Assembly (NCBI GenBank): GCA_963770485.1
Contig: CAVYPX010000017.1
Coordinates: 186,001-250,000, forward strand
DNA length: 64,000 nucleotides
Origin: CAVVEC01 sp963770485
GTDB taxonomy: Bacteria; Acidobacteriota; Terriglobia; Terriglobales; Acidobacteriaceae
Direction: 5' to 3'
This document shows positions 15,679 to 24,230 of the stretch, piece by piece. The notes beneath the pieces are model-generated. The model saw only the letters and a list, made by a program, of their open reading frames with translations, was not told where the DNA came from and searched no databases. The position numbers and the translations under genes are program-made. Numbering within the stretch: position 1 is the first letter of the stretch; each line of letters starts with the position of its first letter.

Positions 15679-17655
15679 ATGGCAGAAAAATCATCTTTCT
15701 CCAGCCCGGATACGAGCATTGATTCCGTGCTTCAGGAACAGCGAAAGTTCGAGTGCCCGGAGCACTTCCGTGAACGCGCCCACATCAAGACCCTCGAAGA
15801 GTACGAGAACATCTACCGCGAGTCCGTCGAGCAACCAGAGAAATTCTGGGGCCGCATTGCAGCCGAGCTGCACTGGTTCAAGAAGTGGGACAAAGTTTTG
15901 GACTGGAACAATCCTTGGGCCCGATGGTTTGTGGGCGGCCAGATCAACCTGTCATACAACTGCCTCGATCGTCACGTGCAGACCTGGCGCAAGAACAAAG
16001 CGGCTCTGATCTGGGAGAGCGAACCGGGCGAGGTGCGCACGCTCACATACCAGCAACTGCACCGCGAGGTGCAGAAGTTCGCCAACGTGCTGAAGTCGCT
16101 CGGAATTAAGAAAGACGACCGCGTCGCCATCTACATGGGCATGACCCCGGAGCTTCCCATTGCCATGCTGGCCTGCGCCCGCATTGGCGCGCCTCATACC
16201 GTGGTCTTCGGAGGGTTTGCGGCCAATGCGCTGGTGGACCGTATTCACGATTCTCAGGCCGTGGCTGTCATCGCGCAGGACGGATCTTACCGTCGCGGCG
16301 CCGAGGTCAAGCTTTTCCCCGCCGTGGAAGAGGCGCTGAAGTCGTGCCCGTCGGTGAAGCATGTGGTGGTGTACAAACGGACGGGCTCGCCGCTCAATTT
16401 GCAGCCCGGACGCGATCACTGGTGGCATGAACTGATGGCTTCCGTCCCGGACGAATGTCCGGCCGAGCCGCTCGACGCCGAACATCCTCTCTACATCCTT
16501 TATACTTCCGGAACCACAGGCAAACCCAAGGGTGTGGTACACACGACCGGCGGCTACTCGGTCGCTACTTATCTGACCACGAAGTGGGTATTCGATCTCA
16601 AAGAAGAAGACACTTACTGGTGCACGGCGGATATCGGTTGGGTCACCGGACACAGCTACATCGTTTACGGCCCGCTGCAGAATGGCGCGACCAGCCTGAT
16701 GTACGAAGGCGCGCCCAATTTTCCCGAGCCCGATCGTTTCTGGAACATCATTGATCGCCACCAGGTGAGCGTGTTCTATACCGCGCCCACCGCAATTCGA
16801 ACTTTCATCAAGTGGGGAGAGCAATGGCCAAGAATGCACCGGCTCGATAGCCTGCGTCTGCTGGGCACGGTCGGCGAGCCCATCAATCCCGAAGCCTGGA
16901 TGTGGTATCGCGAAGTCATCGGCCATGAGCGCTGCCCCATCGTAGACACCTGGTGGCAGACCGAAACCGGTCAGATCATGATTACTCCGCTGCCCGGGGC
17001 GATTGCCACTAAGCCCGGGTCGGCCACGCGCCCGTTCCCGGGGATTGTTCCCGAAGTCGTGACCATGGACGGCAAACCCGCCCCCGACGGCTCCGGCGGG
17101 TTTCTGATCATCCGGCAGCCGTGGCCGGGCATGTTGCGCACCATCTATGGCGATCCCGACCGCTACGTACGTCAGTATTGGTCGCAGATCCCCGGTGTTT
17201 ATTTCACCGGCGACGGCGCGCGTAAAGATAAGGATGGCTATTTCTGGATCATGGGGCGGGTCGATGACGTGATCAACGTTTCCGGCCATCGCTTAAGCAC
17301 GATGGAGGTCGAATCCGCTCTGGTCGCGCATGAGGCAGTGGCCGAGGCAGCTGTGGTGGGGCGCCCCGACGATCTCAAAGGCCAGGCGATCGCGGCATTC
17401 GTCACGCTCGAGCATGGCCGGATTCCCACTCCAGAGCTAAAAGAGGAACTGCGCCGATGGGTTGCCAAGGAAATCGGCCCGATGGCCAAGCCCGACGATA
17501 TCCGCTTCTCTGACATGCTCCCTAAGACGCGCAGCGGCAAAATCATGCGCCGCCTGTTGCGCGAATTGGCTACTAGCGGAGAAGTGAAGGGCGACACTAC
17601 CACACTGGAAGATTTCGGGGTGATTGCCAGGCTGAAAGAAAGCGACGAGGCATAG
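15679..17655 (+). CDS. acs: Acetyl-CoA synthetase (acetate--CoA ligase)
   Basis: A 658-aa AMP-forming ligase that makes acetyl-CoA from acetate, ATP and CoA. It is close to the 652 residues of the E. coli enzyme. It has the Acs-specific N-terminal part (YRESVEQPEKFWGRIAAELHW, then QINLSYNCLDRHV), the P-loop YTSGTTGKPKGVVHTTGG, the signature DIGWVTGHSYIVYGPL, WWQTETG for adenine binding, the hinge GRVDDVINVSGHRL, and the C-terminal PKTRSGKIMRRLLR. The Lys in SGKIM is the one acetylated in well-studied homologues. The gene stands alone, with no partner for glyoxylate metabolism nearby. Confidence 0.96.
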   Translation: MAEKSSFSSPDTSIDSVLQEQRKFECPEHFRERAHIKTLEEYENIYRESVEQPEKFWGRIAAELHWFKKWDKVLDWNNPWARWFVGGQINLSYNCLDRHVQTWRKNKAALIWESEPGEVRTLTYQQLHREVQKFANVLKSLGIKKDDRVAIYMGMTPELPIAMLACARIGAPHTVVFGGFAANALVDRIHDSQAVAVIAQDGSYRRGAEVKLFPAVEEALKSCPSVKHVVVYKRTGSPLNLQPGRDHWWHELMASVPDECPAEPLDAEHPLYILYTSGTTGKPKGVVHTTGGYSVATYLTTKWVFDLKEEDTYWCTADIGWVTGHSYIVYGPLQNGATSLMYEGAPNFPEPDRFWNIIDRHQVSVFYTAPTAIRTFIKWGEQWPRMHRLDSLRLLGTVGEPINPEAWMWYREVIGHERCPIVDTWWQTETGQIMITPLPGAIATKPGSATRPFPGIVPEVVTMDGKPAPDGSGGFLIIRQPWPGMLRTIYGDPDRYVRQYWSQIPGVYFTGDGARKDKDGYFWIMGRVDDVINVSGHRLSTMEVESALVAHEAVAEAAVVGRPDDLKGQAIAAFVTLEHGRIPTPELKEELRRWVAKEIGPMAKPDDIRFSDMLPKTRSGKIMRRLLRELATSGEVKGDTTTLEDFGVIARLKESDEA

Positions 17656-17729
17656 GATCTGATCCCGCAGGATCGGGCGATAAAACACCGGCCGAGCTGG
17701 CCTTTCGGCGGATAGGTCTGGTCGAAGTA

Positions 17730-17767
17730 TGCTATAATAACAATCGGCGGCTCTAAGAGCGCCGATT
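17730..17767 (+). promoter_or_regulatory. Extended -10 promoter followed by a leader hairpin
   Basis: TGC-TATAAT (17730-17738) is an extended -10 with no clear -35. It is followed at 17742-17767 by a stem with arms AATCGGCG/CGCCGATT and an inner CTC/GAG stem. The transcript would carry this hairpin in the 5' leader of the DUF3800 gene. Confidence 0.5.
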
Positions 17768-17811
17768 CCGAGGCCTGCGCCGAAAGGTGTGGGCTTTCGC
17801 GTTTTCCGACC

Positions 17812-18558
17812 ATGTATTTTGCTTACGTGGACGAGTTCGGGCATATCGGCCCCTACACCGGCCGGGCTGAACCCAAGTATAACGAAAGCCCGATTTTCGG
17901 TCTTGGCGGTATTGTCCTACCCGCAAATGAAGTAAGAGCATTTGCGACCTGGTTTTACCAGCTCAAATCAAACCTACTTTCGTGGGAGATTGAGCAGTCC
18001 GGTCAGGCTGCATATCTGTGGGAAAAGAAGGGTTCGCAGCTATACACGACCGAGAACATTCTGAAGTATCGCCAGCTTCGCGTGGCGACGAATCGGCTTC
18101 TTAATCATCTGAAGTCCGTTGACGGCTGCTGTTTCTATGTCGGCTTGGAGAAGTACTCATCACCGCCTGACCATGACGCCAAGAGCTTGTTCCTAGCCGT
18201 CCTCCGAGAGATCATCAAGCGTATTGACCAGTTCTGTGAGAGGAATGCTTGTCCGTGGCTCTTGATCATGGACGAGCAAGAGAAGAACGAATTCCGCAAA
18301 CAGATCGTATCCACTTCCGCAGTCAGCATGTTCGGCCCCGCCCGCCGCACGAGACTGATTGAGCCGCCGCTCCAAGCCGAGAGCCACTTGTTTCAGACGC
18401 TCCAGTGCGCCGATTGGATATGCGGGCTGGTGGGAAGGCTTGGGGCTTACGTTTGCCGTCCCGACGAATACCCCGATTTGGACTGGACCACGCGATACTT
18501 CCAGAACCGTCTGAACGGTTTGGCGCCCTTTTCCGCGTTCCGGAGGAGACCGCAGTAA
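17812..18558 (+). CDS. DUF3800 domain-containing protein
   Basis: A 248-aa DUF3800 protein. The family is predicted to have an RNase H-like fold. The candidate acidic residues are the N-terminal Asp-Glu in YVDEFGHIG, the Asp-Glu in LLIMDEQEK and the Asp in LQCADWICGLVGR. DUF3800 proteins are frequent in defence islands, near phages and as single genes; no substrate has been shown for most. The gene stands alone behind its own promoter and hairpin leader, which resembles the leader of the nuclease-like gene at 22102. The 3' end reads into a small gene on the other strand with 41 bp between them. Confidence 0.8.
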   Translation: MYFAYVDEFGHIGPYTGRAEPKYNESPIFGLGGIVLPANEVRAFATWFYQLKSNLLSWEIEQSGQAAYLWEKKGSQLYTTENILKYRQLRVATNRLLNHLKSVDGCCFYVGLEKYSSPPDHDAKSLFLAVLREIIKRIDQFCERNACPWLLIMDEQEKNEFRKQIVSTSAVSMFGPARRTRLIEPPLQAESHLFQTLQCADWICGLVGRLGAYVCRPDEYPDLDWTTRYFQNRLNGLAPFSAFRRRPQ

Positions 18559-18599
18559 ACTGCGATTCGGAACACAAGGCGAGGAAACTTCTACCACCT

Positions 18600-18887
18600 C
18601 TACGCCGAGGCCGCCGGGAACCAGATGCCTGAGTTCCAGCTCTTGGACTTCGGCTGCTGTCCTTCGAAGGCACACAGGCTGGCCATACCCGCGGAGATCT
18701 CGGCTTCCGCCAGCGCCTGCCCGATCAGTTCCTTCGAGCCTCCATTGGCTTGCTCCAGCAAGGTGCGCGCCAGCACCCGAACTTCTTGGTCCGTCGAGGC
18801 CATGGCGCGGATCAGTTCCAGCCCGGCATCCTGCTCCCCAAACTGGGCCCAAACCATCCCGCATAGAATTAGATAGTTCCCGTACAT
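18600..18887 (-). CDS. Small conserved-looking hypothetical protein
   Basis: A 95-aa reading frame on the minus strand with an ATG at 18887 and a G-rich ribosome-binding stretch (GGGGGGTGAGG) just before it. The central part (LELIRAMASTDQEVRVLAR, then LEQANGGSKELIGQALAEA) looks like helical, HEAT-type repeats, and the product ends with SWNSGIWFPAASA. I do not recognise a named family. The amphipathic helical pattern and good start context make it more likely real than a shadow. It converges on the DUF3800 gene. Confidence 0.5.
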   Translation of the reverse strand: MYGNYLILCGMVWAQFGEQDAGLELIRAMASTDQEVRVLARTLLEQANGGSKELIGQALAEAEISAGMASLCAFEGQQPKSKSWNSGIWFPAASA

Positions 18888-19163
18888 CCTCACCCCCCAC
18901 GAACCGTAAACCCTCAGATGCTGGTTATACGTATGTAAGACGCACGAGGTGGTTCGTTTTTGTCAATTTTTTGTGAAATTTGTACGACAGGGCGTTGACG
19001 AGATCGTTGCAATTGCGGTCCGGCCCTCCGGACAAATACCTGCGTGCCCTCTTAGTTACCTCGAAAGGACTTTCGTAACCTAGCCCACCTCAGGACAACA
19101 CAACTACCCTCAGCGACTGGGGGTTCAACACGCGTGCTTCAAACCAGCATGCCTCAAACCAAT
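18888..19163. other. Gene-free stretch between divergent small genes
   Basis: I see an AT-rich patch (18950-18985) and a short stem GTCCGG/CCGGAC at 19019-19034, but no clear promoter, repeat family or gene. Confidence 0.4.
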
Positions 19164-19532
19164 ATGACCAAGAAAATCACTCACTCGCTGTTAGTCCTGG
19201 CCGTGGGGGGACTGATGTTTGCCGGTTCCGCCGCTGCTCAAACCACAACCTCAGGCGCGGGTCCCGGCGTAGTCGATCCCGGACATCCTCGCGTGAATCA
19301 GGTAAACGGGCGGGAAGCCAACCAGCAGCGGCGCATCGCAAATGGTGTCAAGAATGGCAAGCTCACCCCGGGACAGACCGCCAACCTGGAAAAAAGAGAA
19401 GCGAATGTGCAGGCCAGAGAGCAGAAAGACATGGCCGCGCACAATGGTCATCTCACCAAGGCCGAGCAGAATGGAATCAATCGGCAGCAGAACCGCATCA
19501 GCCGAAGCATTTACAAGGACAAGCACAAGTAG
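19164..19532 (+). CDS. Secreted conserved hypothetical protein, highly charged
   Basis: 122 residues from the chosen ATG, with a clear signal peptide (MTKKITHSLLVLAVGGLMFA, cleavage near AAAQ). The mature part is Asn/Gln/Lys/Arg-rich and helical: HPRVNQVNGREANQQRRIANG, LTPGQTANLEKREANVQARE, LTKAEQNGINRQQNRIS. This is a small family common in Acidobacteria and soil Proteobacteria, with no known function; the motifs suggest a soluble periplasmic coiled protein. Earlier in-frame starts (19134, 19149) would add residues in front of the signal peptide and none has a good ribosome-binding site. An intrinsic terminator follows 30 bp later. Confidence 0.75.
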   Translation: MTKKITHSLLVLAVGGLMFAGSAAAQTTTSGAGPGVVDPGHPRVNQVNGREANQQRRIANGVKNGKLTPGQTANLEKREANVQAREQKDMAAHNGHLTKAEQNGINRQQNRISRSIYKDKHK

Positions 19533-19562
19533 AATCGTTGCCGTCGATATTTGCTTGCAACC

Positions 19563-19589
19563 AAGCCGCGGCCTGACCGCGGCTTTTTT
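19563..19589 (+). terminator. Rho-independent terminator
   Basis: AAGCCGCGG (19563-19571) pairs with CCGCGGCTT (19577-19585) around a 5-base loop and runs directly into T6. It ends the small secreted-protein gene. Confidence 0.9.
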
Positions 19590-19648
19590 ATTTGTGCCGG
19601 AATCGCCGCAACCCTGCTCCCGCGGATGGTCGCGCCTCACCGTCGGCG

Positions 19649-20755
19649 TCACTGCTCATTTCGCAGAGCGGTTTGCCGCTCCTCCGGCGTCATCTGGCCC
19701 CAGAGGACCTTCAGATCCTGTTCGTAACGAGTGTTGCTCGGGTCTTGACGCAAGGCGCGGGCGAACCAACGATACGCCGCCGGCAGGTCGCGGGTGGCGC
19801 AATGGCCGGTGGCGTACATCGTGCCCAGCACGCTCTGCGCCTTCGCATTGGAGCGCGCCGCGGCCGCGAGCAAACTTTTCTGCGCCCGCGCGCAGTTCGC
19901 CGGGACTCCGTTGCCGTACAAATAGTTTTCTCCTTGCGCCTCCAGTGCGTCGCTTTCTGCCGCCGGGGTAGTGGGCGGCAGAGCCGCTGTCTTCGACGGT
20001 CTCACCAGCGCTGGAGATTTCGTAGCAGAAGTTTCCGCCGGCGCCGCCGCCGCCGCAGGAGGGCTTTCGTTCGAAGCGGATTGCCCAGGGCCGGAGTTGT
20101 CTGACTGCGGTGACTGGGCCGCTTGCTGCGATGGAGCGGGTTGCTGCGGCTGGGCCGCCTCGGGCGCTGCGCTCGGCGCCCCCGCTGGCGCCGCTGCGGC
20201 CGCAGGGGAAGCTTGTGCCTGGCTTGTCGCCTGCTGATCGCCAACTCCAGTGTTCGCCTTCTCGACACGCGTATCTGGATTCGCGCTTGCCGCCGGCGCA
20301 GCCGCCGCCGGAGAAGCAGCCGAGGCCTGCTGAGAAGAATTTGCCGCTTCGGTACTGTTCGCGCTGGGGCTCCCCGCAAACTTGCCCGCCCACGAACGCA
20401 AATCCTGCCGCCAGTACCACGCTCCTGCGGCGACCGCCGCAATCAGGATGATCAAAACCAGGTATCGTCCTCGATGGCTGGAATCGGGTTCATCCTCGAG
20501 CAGGTAGCTTACATCCGAATGTTGGCTGGGCTCATCGGCCAAACCCAAAAAGGATGGTCCGGTCACCGGTTTCGGAGTGCTCGGTTGCGCCGCGGCTGCC
20601 GCTTTCGCCGGGGGCGCTGGGTCAGCCCCTGCGGGCCGCGCCGTCGAAGGCTGACTCGGCGTGGCTTGCGGAACTCGCAATCCCGCGCCACACATCCCGC
20701 AGAAGCGATGTTGCGGGAAGTTTTCATAGCCACACTTTTCGCAGCGTACCAGCAT
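19649..20755 (-). CDS. Zinc-ribbon, single-pass membrane protein with C-terminal Sel1/TPR-like repeats
   Basis: A 368-aa protein. The N-terminus has a four-Cys zinc ribbon (CEKCGYENFPQHRFCGMCG). A cytoplasmic Pro/Ala region follows, then one transmembrane helix at about residues 98-117 (YLVLIILIAAVAAGAWYW). A ~150-residue low-complexity Ala/Pro/Gln/Ser stretch leads to a C-terminal pair of Sel1-like repeats (ENYLYGNGVPANCARAQKSL, LGTMYATGHCATRDLPAAYR). The topology suggests a cytoplasmic zinc ribbon and an extracytoplasmic repeat domain joined by a flexible linker. The low-complexity part explains the many open frames on both strands here. Function unknown; a scaffolding role is a guess. Confidence 0.75.
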   Translation of the reverse strand: MLVRCEKCGYENFPQHRFCGMCGAGLRVPQATPSQPSTARPAGADPAPPAKAAAAAQPSTPKPVTGPSFLGLADEPSQHSDVSYLLEDEPDSSHRGRYLVLIILIAAVAAGAWYWRQDLRSWAGKFAGSPSANSTEAANSSQQASAASPAAAAPAASANPDTRVEKANTGVGDQQATSQAQASPAAAAAPAGAPSAAPEAAQPQQPAPSQQAAQSPQSDNSGPGQSASNESPPAAAAAPAETSATKSPALVRPSKTAALPPTTPAAESDALEAQGENYLYGNGVPANCARAQKSLLAAAARSNAKAQSVLGTMYATGHCATRDLPAAYRWFARALRQDPSNTRYEQDLKVLWGQMTPEERQTALRNEQ

Positions 20756-20961
20756 CGCGTATGCCTAGACTATACCCACTTTGATGGCACCTTGGCGATT
20801 CCCGTTGGGTGGATTGCGGGCATATTCCCAGGCCTGATTCCGGATCATCGGCGCCATTCGCGCCAGGTTCGGCGGTTAATTTTCAATCCACGGCCCTGGC
20901 CGGTTCCGCCTATCCGCTCCGGGTCTTGGGCAGGCCTCTTTGAGCACACCGGGGACAAAAA

Positions 20962-20977
20962 CTAGGGAATGCCCTAG
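20962..20977. other. Short perfect hairpin CTAGGG-AATG-CCCTAG
   Basis: A 6-bp palindrome with a 4-base loop about 60 bp upstream of the small gene at 21037. It may be an operator or mRNA leader structure; nothing else is evident in the 281-bp gap around it. Confidence 0.4.
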
Positions 20978-21036
20978 TAGGAGCCTGACCGCGCGCGTTC
21001 TACATTGGTTCCATCGGAATGAACGTGGGGGAGCCA

Positions 21037-21258
21037 ATGACGGAAAAAAGGAAACGCGAAAGAGTAGTGGCTGAGATTACGACCGCGCACTTGATGCAAC
21101 TCATGCAGGAACAGGGCCGTTCCCTGGATCACCAGCAAGCGCTCAATTTCTTGAACGAAGAGGGTCGCGCCTACCTGATGTGGAAGCACATGATGTACGC
21201 TGGCGAAAACTACATCAAGTCGGTGCTGGCCCAAACCCCTTCGCCGCAGCCCATGTAG
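21037..21258 (+). CDS. Small hypothetical protein
   Basis: 73 residues from an ATG with GGGGGAG six bases upstream; an in-frame ATG at 21019 has no such site. The sequence (TEKRKRERVVAEITTAHLMQ, then QALNFLNEEGRAYLMWKHMM) is charged and helical, with no signal peptide or membrane segment. I do not recognise the family. It precedes the universal stress protein gene by 141 bp on the same strand and may be co-transcribed with it. Confidence 0.55.
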   Translation: MTEKRKRERVVAEITTAHLMQLMQEQGRSLDHQQALNFLNEEGRAYLMWKHMMYAGENYIKSVLAQTPSPQPM

Positions 21259-21399
21259 CTGCTTCTGCGCGCTGACCGGACGTTGGCCGCAGCCGTTCCT
21301 TCTCAAACCGGCAGCGGCGGCCATGCCAGCCATGATTACGACTATGATGGTCAGAACGGCAACCACGAAAGCGCCGTCGCCGTCATCAGAGCCTCAACC

Positions 21400-21855
21400 A
21401 TGAACTCGAAAAATCAAGCCCCGGGTAACGGGCCACACATTTCCTTCATTCTTCTCGCAACCGATTTTTCGCCGCAAGCTGCCAGGGCTGCGCAATGGGC
21501 CCGGTCCCTTGCGGACGTGTTCGGGGCCAAGCTGATTCTCCTGCACGTCATCGACCTGTTCACCCTGGCGGAGGTCGGCTGCGTGATGGGTGGCGCCGAT
21601 CCCCTTCTGCTCTTACGCGAGCAGGCTCATCGCTGCATGGCGGACTTGAAGGCCCTGATGCCAGAGGCTCAGACGATCATTCGCGAAGCTTCCCCCCGTC
21701 CGACCATCGTGGAGGCCGCGCTGGAACTGAATTGCCAATTGATCGTTATGGGAACCCACGGCCGTTCCGGCTTGGCGCATCTGCTTCTGGGCAGCGTTGC
21801 CGAATACGTCGTGAGGAACAGCAAAGTGCCGGTGCTCACCGTCCGCGGGGATTGA
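21400..21855 (+). CDS. Universal stress protein (UspA family)
   Basis: 151 residues of a single Usp domain. It starts ISFILLATDFSPQAARAAQW, has the hydrophobic strand KLILLHVIDLF, and ends with the ATP-binding signature GTHGRSGLAHLLLGSVAE, which fits the G-2x-G-9x-G-S/T pattern of ATP-binding members, then KVPVLTVRG. The ATG at 21400 is chosen because Usp homology begins shortly after it; the frame extends upstream to 21283 with unrelated residues. It is probably a cytoplasmic stress-survival factor. The family does not tell which stress. Confidence 0.9.
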   Translation: MNSKNQAPGNGPHISFILLATDFSPQAARAAQWARSLADVFGAKLILLHVIDLFTLAEVGCVMGGADPLLLLREQAHRCMADLKALMPEAQTIIREASPRPTIVEAALELNCQLIVMGTHGRSGLAHLLLGSVAEYVVRNSKVPVLTVRGD

Positions 21856-21858
21856 TTG

Positions 21859-21900
21859 CCGGGTGCTCCACGTCTCGCGCGGTTCGAGACGTGGGAGAGC
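21859..21900. repeat. REP-like palindrome (GGGTGCCCCA...TCTCGC family), copy 1
   Basis: CGGGTGCTCCACGTCTCGCG and the inverted GTTCGAGACGTGGGAGAG form a hairpin directly after the usp stop codon. The same family recurs at 22759, 25103, 26711, 29129, 31513 and 31797. Confidence 0.75.
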
Positions 21901-22012
21901 GTCTTCCGCCCCCAATCCTGTCAAGCCCCCTCAGCCGCCCAATTCCCCCCAGCCTGCACATTCCACGGGGAGAATAAAGTTGGAAACCTTGGCATACTCT
22001 CCCTCTCCCATG

Positions 22013-22067
22013 TGCTATACTATAACTATAAAGCATAGAAAGGGCGCAGCCCATAGCTGCGCCTTTT
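22013..22067 (+). promoter_or_regulatory. Extended -10 promoter and terminator-like leader hairpin
   Basis: TGC-TATACT (22013-22021) is an extended -10. About 20 bases later a strong stem, GGCGCAGC/GCTGCGCC (22043-22050 with 22056-22063), runs into TTTTACTTTT. It looks like an attenuator between promoter and the ATG at 22102. The arrangement matches that before the DUF3800 gene. Confidence 0.5.
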
Positions 22068-22101
22068 ACTTTTCCGATGAAAGGAACTCAGTCTTGATCT
22101 C

Positions 22102-22758
22102 ATGTCAAAACAACCCAAGATCTCCGTTGCGCCCGCTGGCGCAACCGAGAGCACGGCCCCCGAACCCATTCACCGCAACACCAAGCGCATCGGAGAACTC
22201 TCCGAAGCCGCTTTTCTCCTCAAGGCCGAGAGCCTGGGCCTGCACGTCGCCAAGCCCTGGGGCGACAGTGAGCGCTACGACTTCATCGTCGACGCCGGCG
22301 GCCGCCTCTGGCGCGTGCAGCTCAAGTGCACCGAGGCGCTCAGCGCCCGCGGCTACGATATCCAGCCCACCTACGCCATCTACGGCAAGGGTAAAGTCGT
22401 CTACACCGCCGAGGACATCGATGTTCTCGTCGCCCACATTATTCCGAAAAATGCCTGGTACGTGCTGCCCGTCGAGGCCTTCTCGCCCTGCAAGAATTTG
22501 CGCTTCTATCCCGACATCCTATGCAAGCGCGCCCGCTGGGAAAACTACCGCGAAGCCTGGGACCTGCTCCGAACCCAAGAGCCGTATTCGCAAGACGTCA
22601 TCACTCGTGCCGCCCTGGAGGCCGTTTACCGCACCGAGTGCAAGGGCCAGGATTGGCGCCGGTGCCTGCTCCATGCGCTTCGCCAATCTCTGCGCCAATC
22701 CCAAAAAACATGCGATGCAGCCCCTGACTCCCGACTCCCGAAAGCTATTAGCCCCTAG
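22102..22758 (+). CDS. PD-(D/E)XK nuclease-like protein (group I intron-associated endonuclease type)
   Basis: A 218-aa protein. The core has the restriction-endonuclease-like pattern: a Glu helix (RIGELSEAAFLLKAESLG), then Asp in SERYDFIVDAGG and a Q-x-K strand (RLWRVQLKC). These correspond to the E, D and (Q/E)xK residues of this superfamily. Further on are KVVYTAEDIDVLVAHIIP and WYVLPVEAF, conserved in the homing-type family. Such proteins were first noticed with group I introns but often stand alone. No intron or inteins are visible beside it. It stands behind its own leader, with a REP-like palindrome at both ends of its neighbourhood, so it may be selfish DNA. Confidence 0.75.
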   Translation: MSKQPKISVAPAGATESTAPEPIHRNTKRIGELSEAAFLLKAESLGLHVAKPWGDSERYDFIVDAGGRLWRVQLKCTEALSARGYDIQPTYAIYGKGKVVYTAEDIDVLVAHIIPKNAWYVLPVEAFSPCKNLRFYPDILCKRARWENYREAWDLLRTQEPYSQDVITRAALEAVYRTECKGQDWRRCLLHALRQSLRQSQKTCDAAPDSRLPKAISP

Positions 22759-22800
22759 CCGGGTGCCCCACGTCTCGCTTTTCGAGATGTGCGATGGTGC
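22759..22800. repeat. REP-like palindrome, copy 2
   Basis: CCGGGTGCCCCACGTCTCGC with inverted TTCGAGATGTGCGATGG, directly after the stop of the nuclease-like gene. Confidence 0.7.
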
Positions 22801-22815
22801 GACACCTCAACCCAA

Positions 22816-22875
22816 AATGTCATCCTGAGGCAGCGGAGTCGTTCGCTCGCGAACGACTCCCAACGAAGGATCCAT
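22816..22875. repeat. TGTCATCCTGAG...GAAGGATCC dispersed repeat
   Basis: The same ends as the repeats at 12426 and 12648 (TGTCATCCTGAG and CGAAGGATCC), but a different inner palindrome (GGAGTCGTTCGC/GCGAACGACTCC). The remaining bases to 23071 hold nothing else that I can name. Confidence 0.7.
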
Positions 22876-23071
22876 GCACCTTGTGTTTTCGCTCGCTTTG
22901 GAAGGGCAGGGCTTCAGCCATGCCGTAAGGCTTCTGACTTTGATTCCCGCCCCGCAGGGCCGGCCTTCCCGCGGATGGCCTTGACTCTCCCCACCCCTCG
23001 GCGTATGTTTCTCCTTCCCCCAAAACATAGGCCCCGGTGTGTTCCTCGAAACGTCGTCTGTCCGGAGGACC

Positions 23072-24081
23072 ATGAACAAAGCCGTTCGCCTTGCCCGCGT
23101 CGCGATGTACGCGTGTTTGTGTAGCGCCCTTTACGCGCAAACTCCTGATCAGCACAACCAAGCTCCTGCCCTGTCCGCACCAGCCCCCGCGCCGCCACAG
23201 ACTCAGGCAGCTTCGCCGCCCAAAGGATTCACACTCGAAGACGCAACGCCGTTGAGGATGAGAATCAATCGAACTGTCTCCTCCGCCGATGCCCACGTTG
23301 GAGACACGATTGACTTCGAGGTCCTGGAAGAAGTGCGGGTCAACAACGTGCTCGTCGTTCCCAAGGGCGGGCTTGCATTTGCCACAGTGACCGAGGCGCA
23401 AGCCAAGCGGAGAATGGCACGCGGCGGAAAGCTCGACATCAACATTGACTACGTGCGCCTGGTTGATGACGAGAAAGCCGCACTCCGCGCCGTCAAGGCG
23501 GTCCAGGGTGGAGGCCACACTGGGGCCATGACCGGAGGCATCGTCGCCACAGCCTCGTGTTCTGGCCCGCCGCGCCGTTTTTTCTGTTCATGCATGGCAA
23601 AGACATTACTATCCCGAAGGGCACCGAAATTACCGCTTACGTGAACGGAGACATGAAGCTTGAGCTCACGAAGTTCGATGTGGCGCGGGCGCCCTCGCCC
23701 GCGAGCGTCGAGTCGGCAGGAAGCGCCGCAACCGCCACTCGGCAAACAGCCGGGGAGGCTGCGGTTTCGGCCGCGCCGCATCAGCCAACCGGGGAGGGCA
23801 CGGCTTCAGCCGTGCCGAATCCGCCGGACTCGCGAGCCACGGCCGCGCCAGCGCCCGCTGCCGCCAGCACTGCCCAACTGCAAATCGCATCCACACCCGA
23901 CGGCGCCGACATCGAGATTGACGGCAGCTTCGTCGGAAGCACTCCCTCCACCGTAGGAGTTGCCTCCGGCCCGCACGACATTTCCGTGAGGAAGCCTGGC
24001 TTCAAACCCTGGGAACGGAAGATCACGGTTTCGAGCGGCCAGGTGAATGTGAATGCTGTGCTGGAACCTGAGCCTAAGTGA
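23072..24081 (+). CDS. Secreted PEGA-domain protein, interrupted by an apparent frameshift
   Basis: The first part (23072 to about 23555) starts with a good site (CCGGAGGACC before ATG) and a signal peptide (VRLARVAMYACLCSALYAQ). It continues with RMRINRTVSSADAHVGDTID and DINIDYVRLVDDEKAALRAV. Near 23555 the sense moves to the +2 frame, where FWPAAPFFLFMHGKDITIP, a hydrophobic hairpin, continues the family sequence. The shifted part ends with a Pro/Ala linker and a C-terminal PEGA domain (LQIASTPDGADIEIDG, FKPWERKITV). Without the shift the product would stop at 23644. The shift may be real decay or a sequencing error. PEGA domains are surface modules of unknown binding specificity. The final ~70 codons closely match the next gene. 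Confidence 0.75.
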
Positions 24082-24230
24082 CCCGCGGGTTCTCCCCCAA
24101 CGCGTTTGCAACTTGCTGGTGGGGTCCCGGCAAACAATTTGCAGGCCGGCTACTCAGGTGCAACAATGGTTTCCAAAAGGCTGCGCTGATGTTTTGACCA
24201 ACGGGGCGTGAGCCTCGTCGCTTATAAGGC

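Noticed and set aside
15952..17289. Long minus-strand open frame inside acs
   Set aside because: Shadow of acs; no start site or domain of its own.
20123..20965. Arg-rich plus-strand frame opposite the zinc-ribbon/Sel1 gene
   Set aside because: Caused by the Ala/Pro low-complexity region on the other strand; Arg/Ser-rich nonsense without family similarity.
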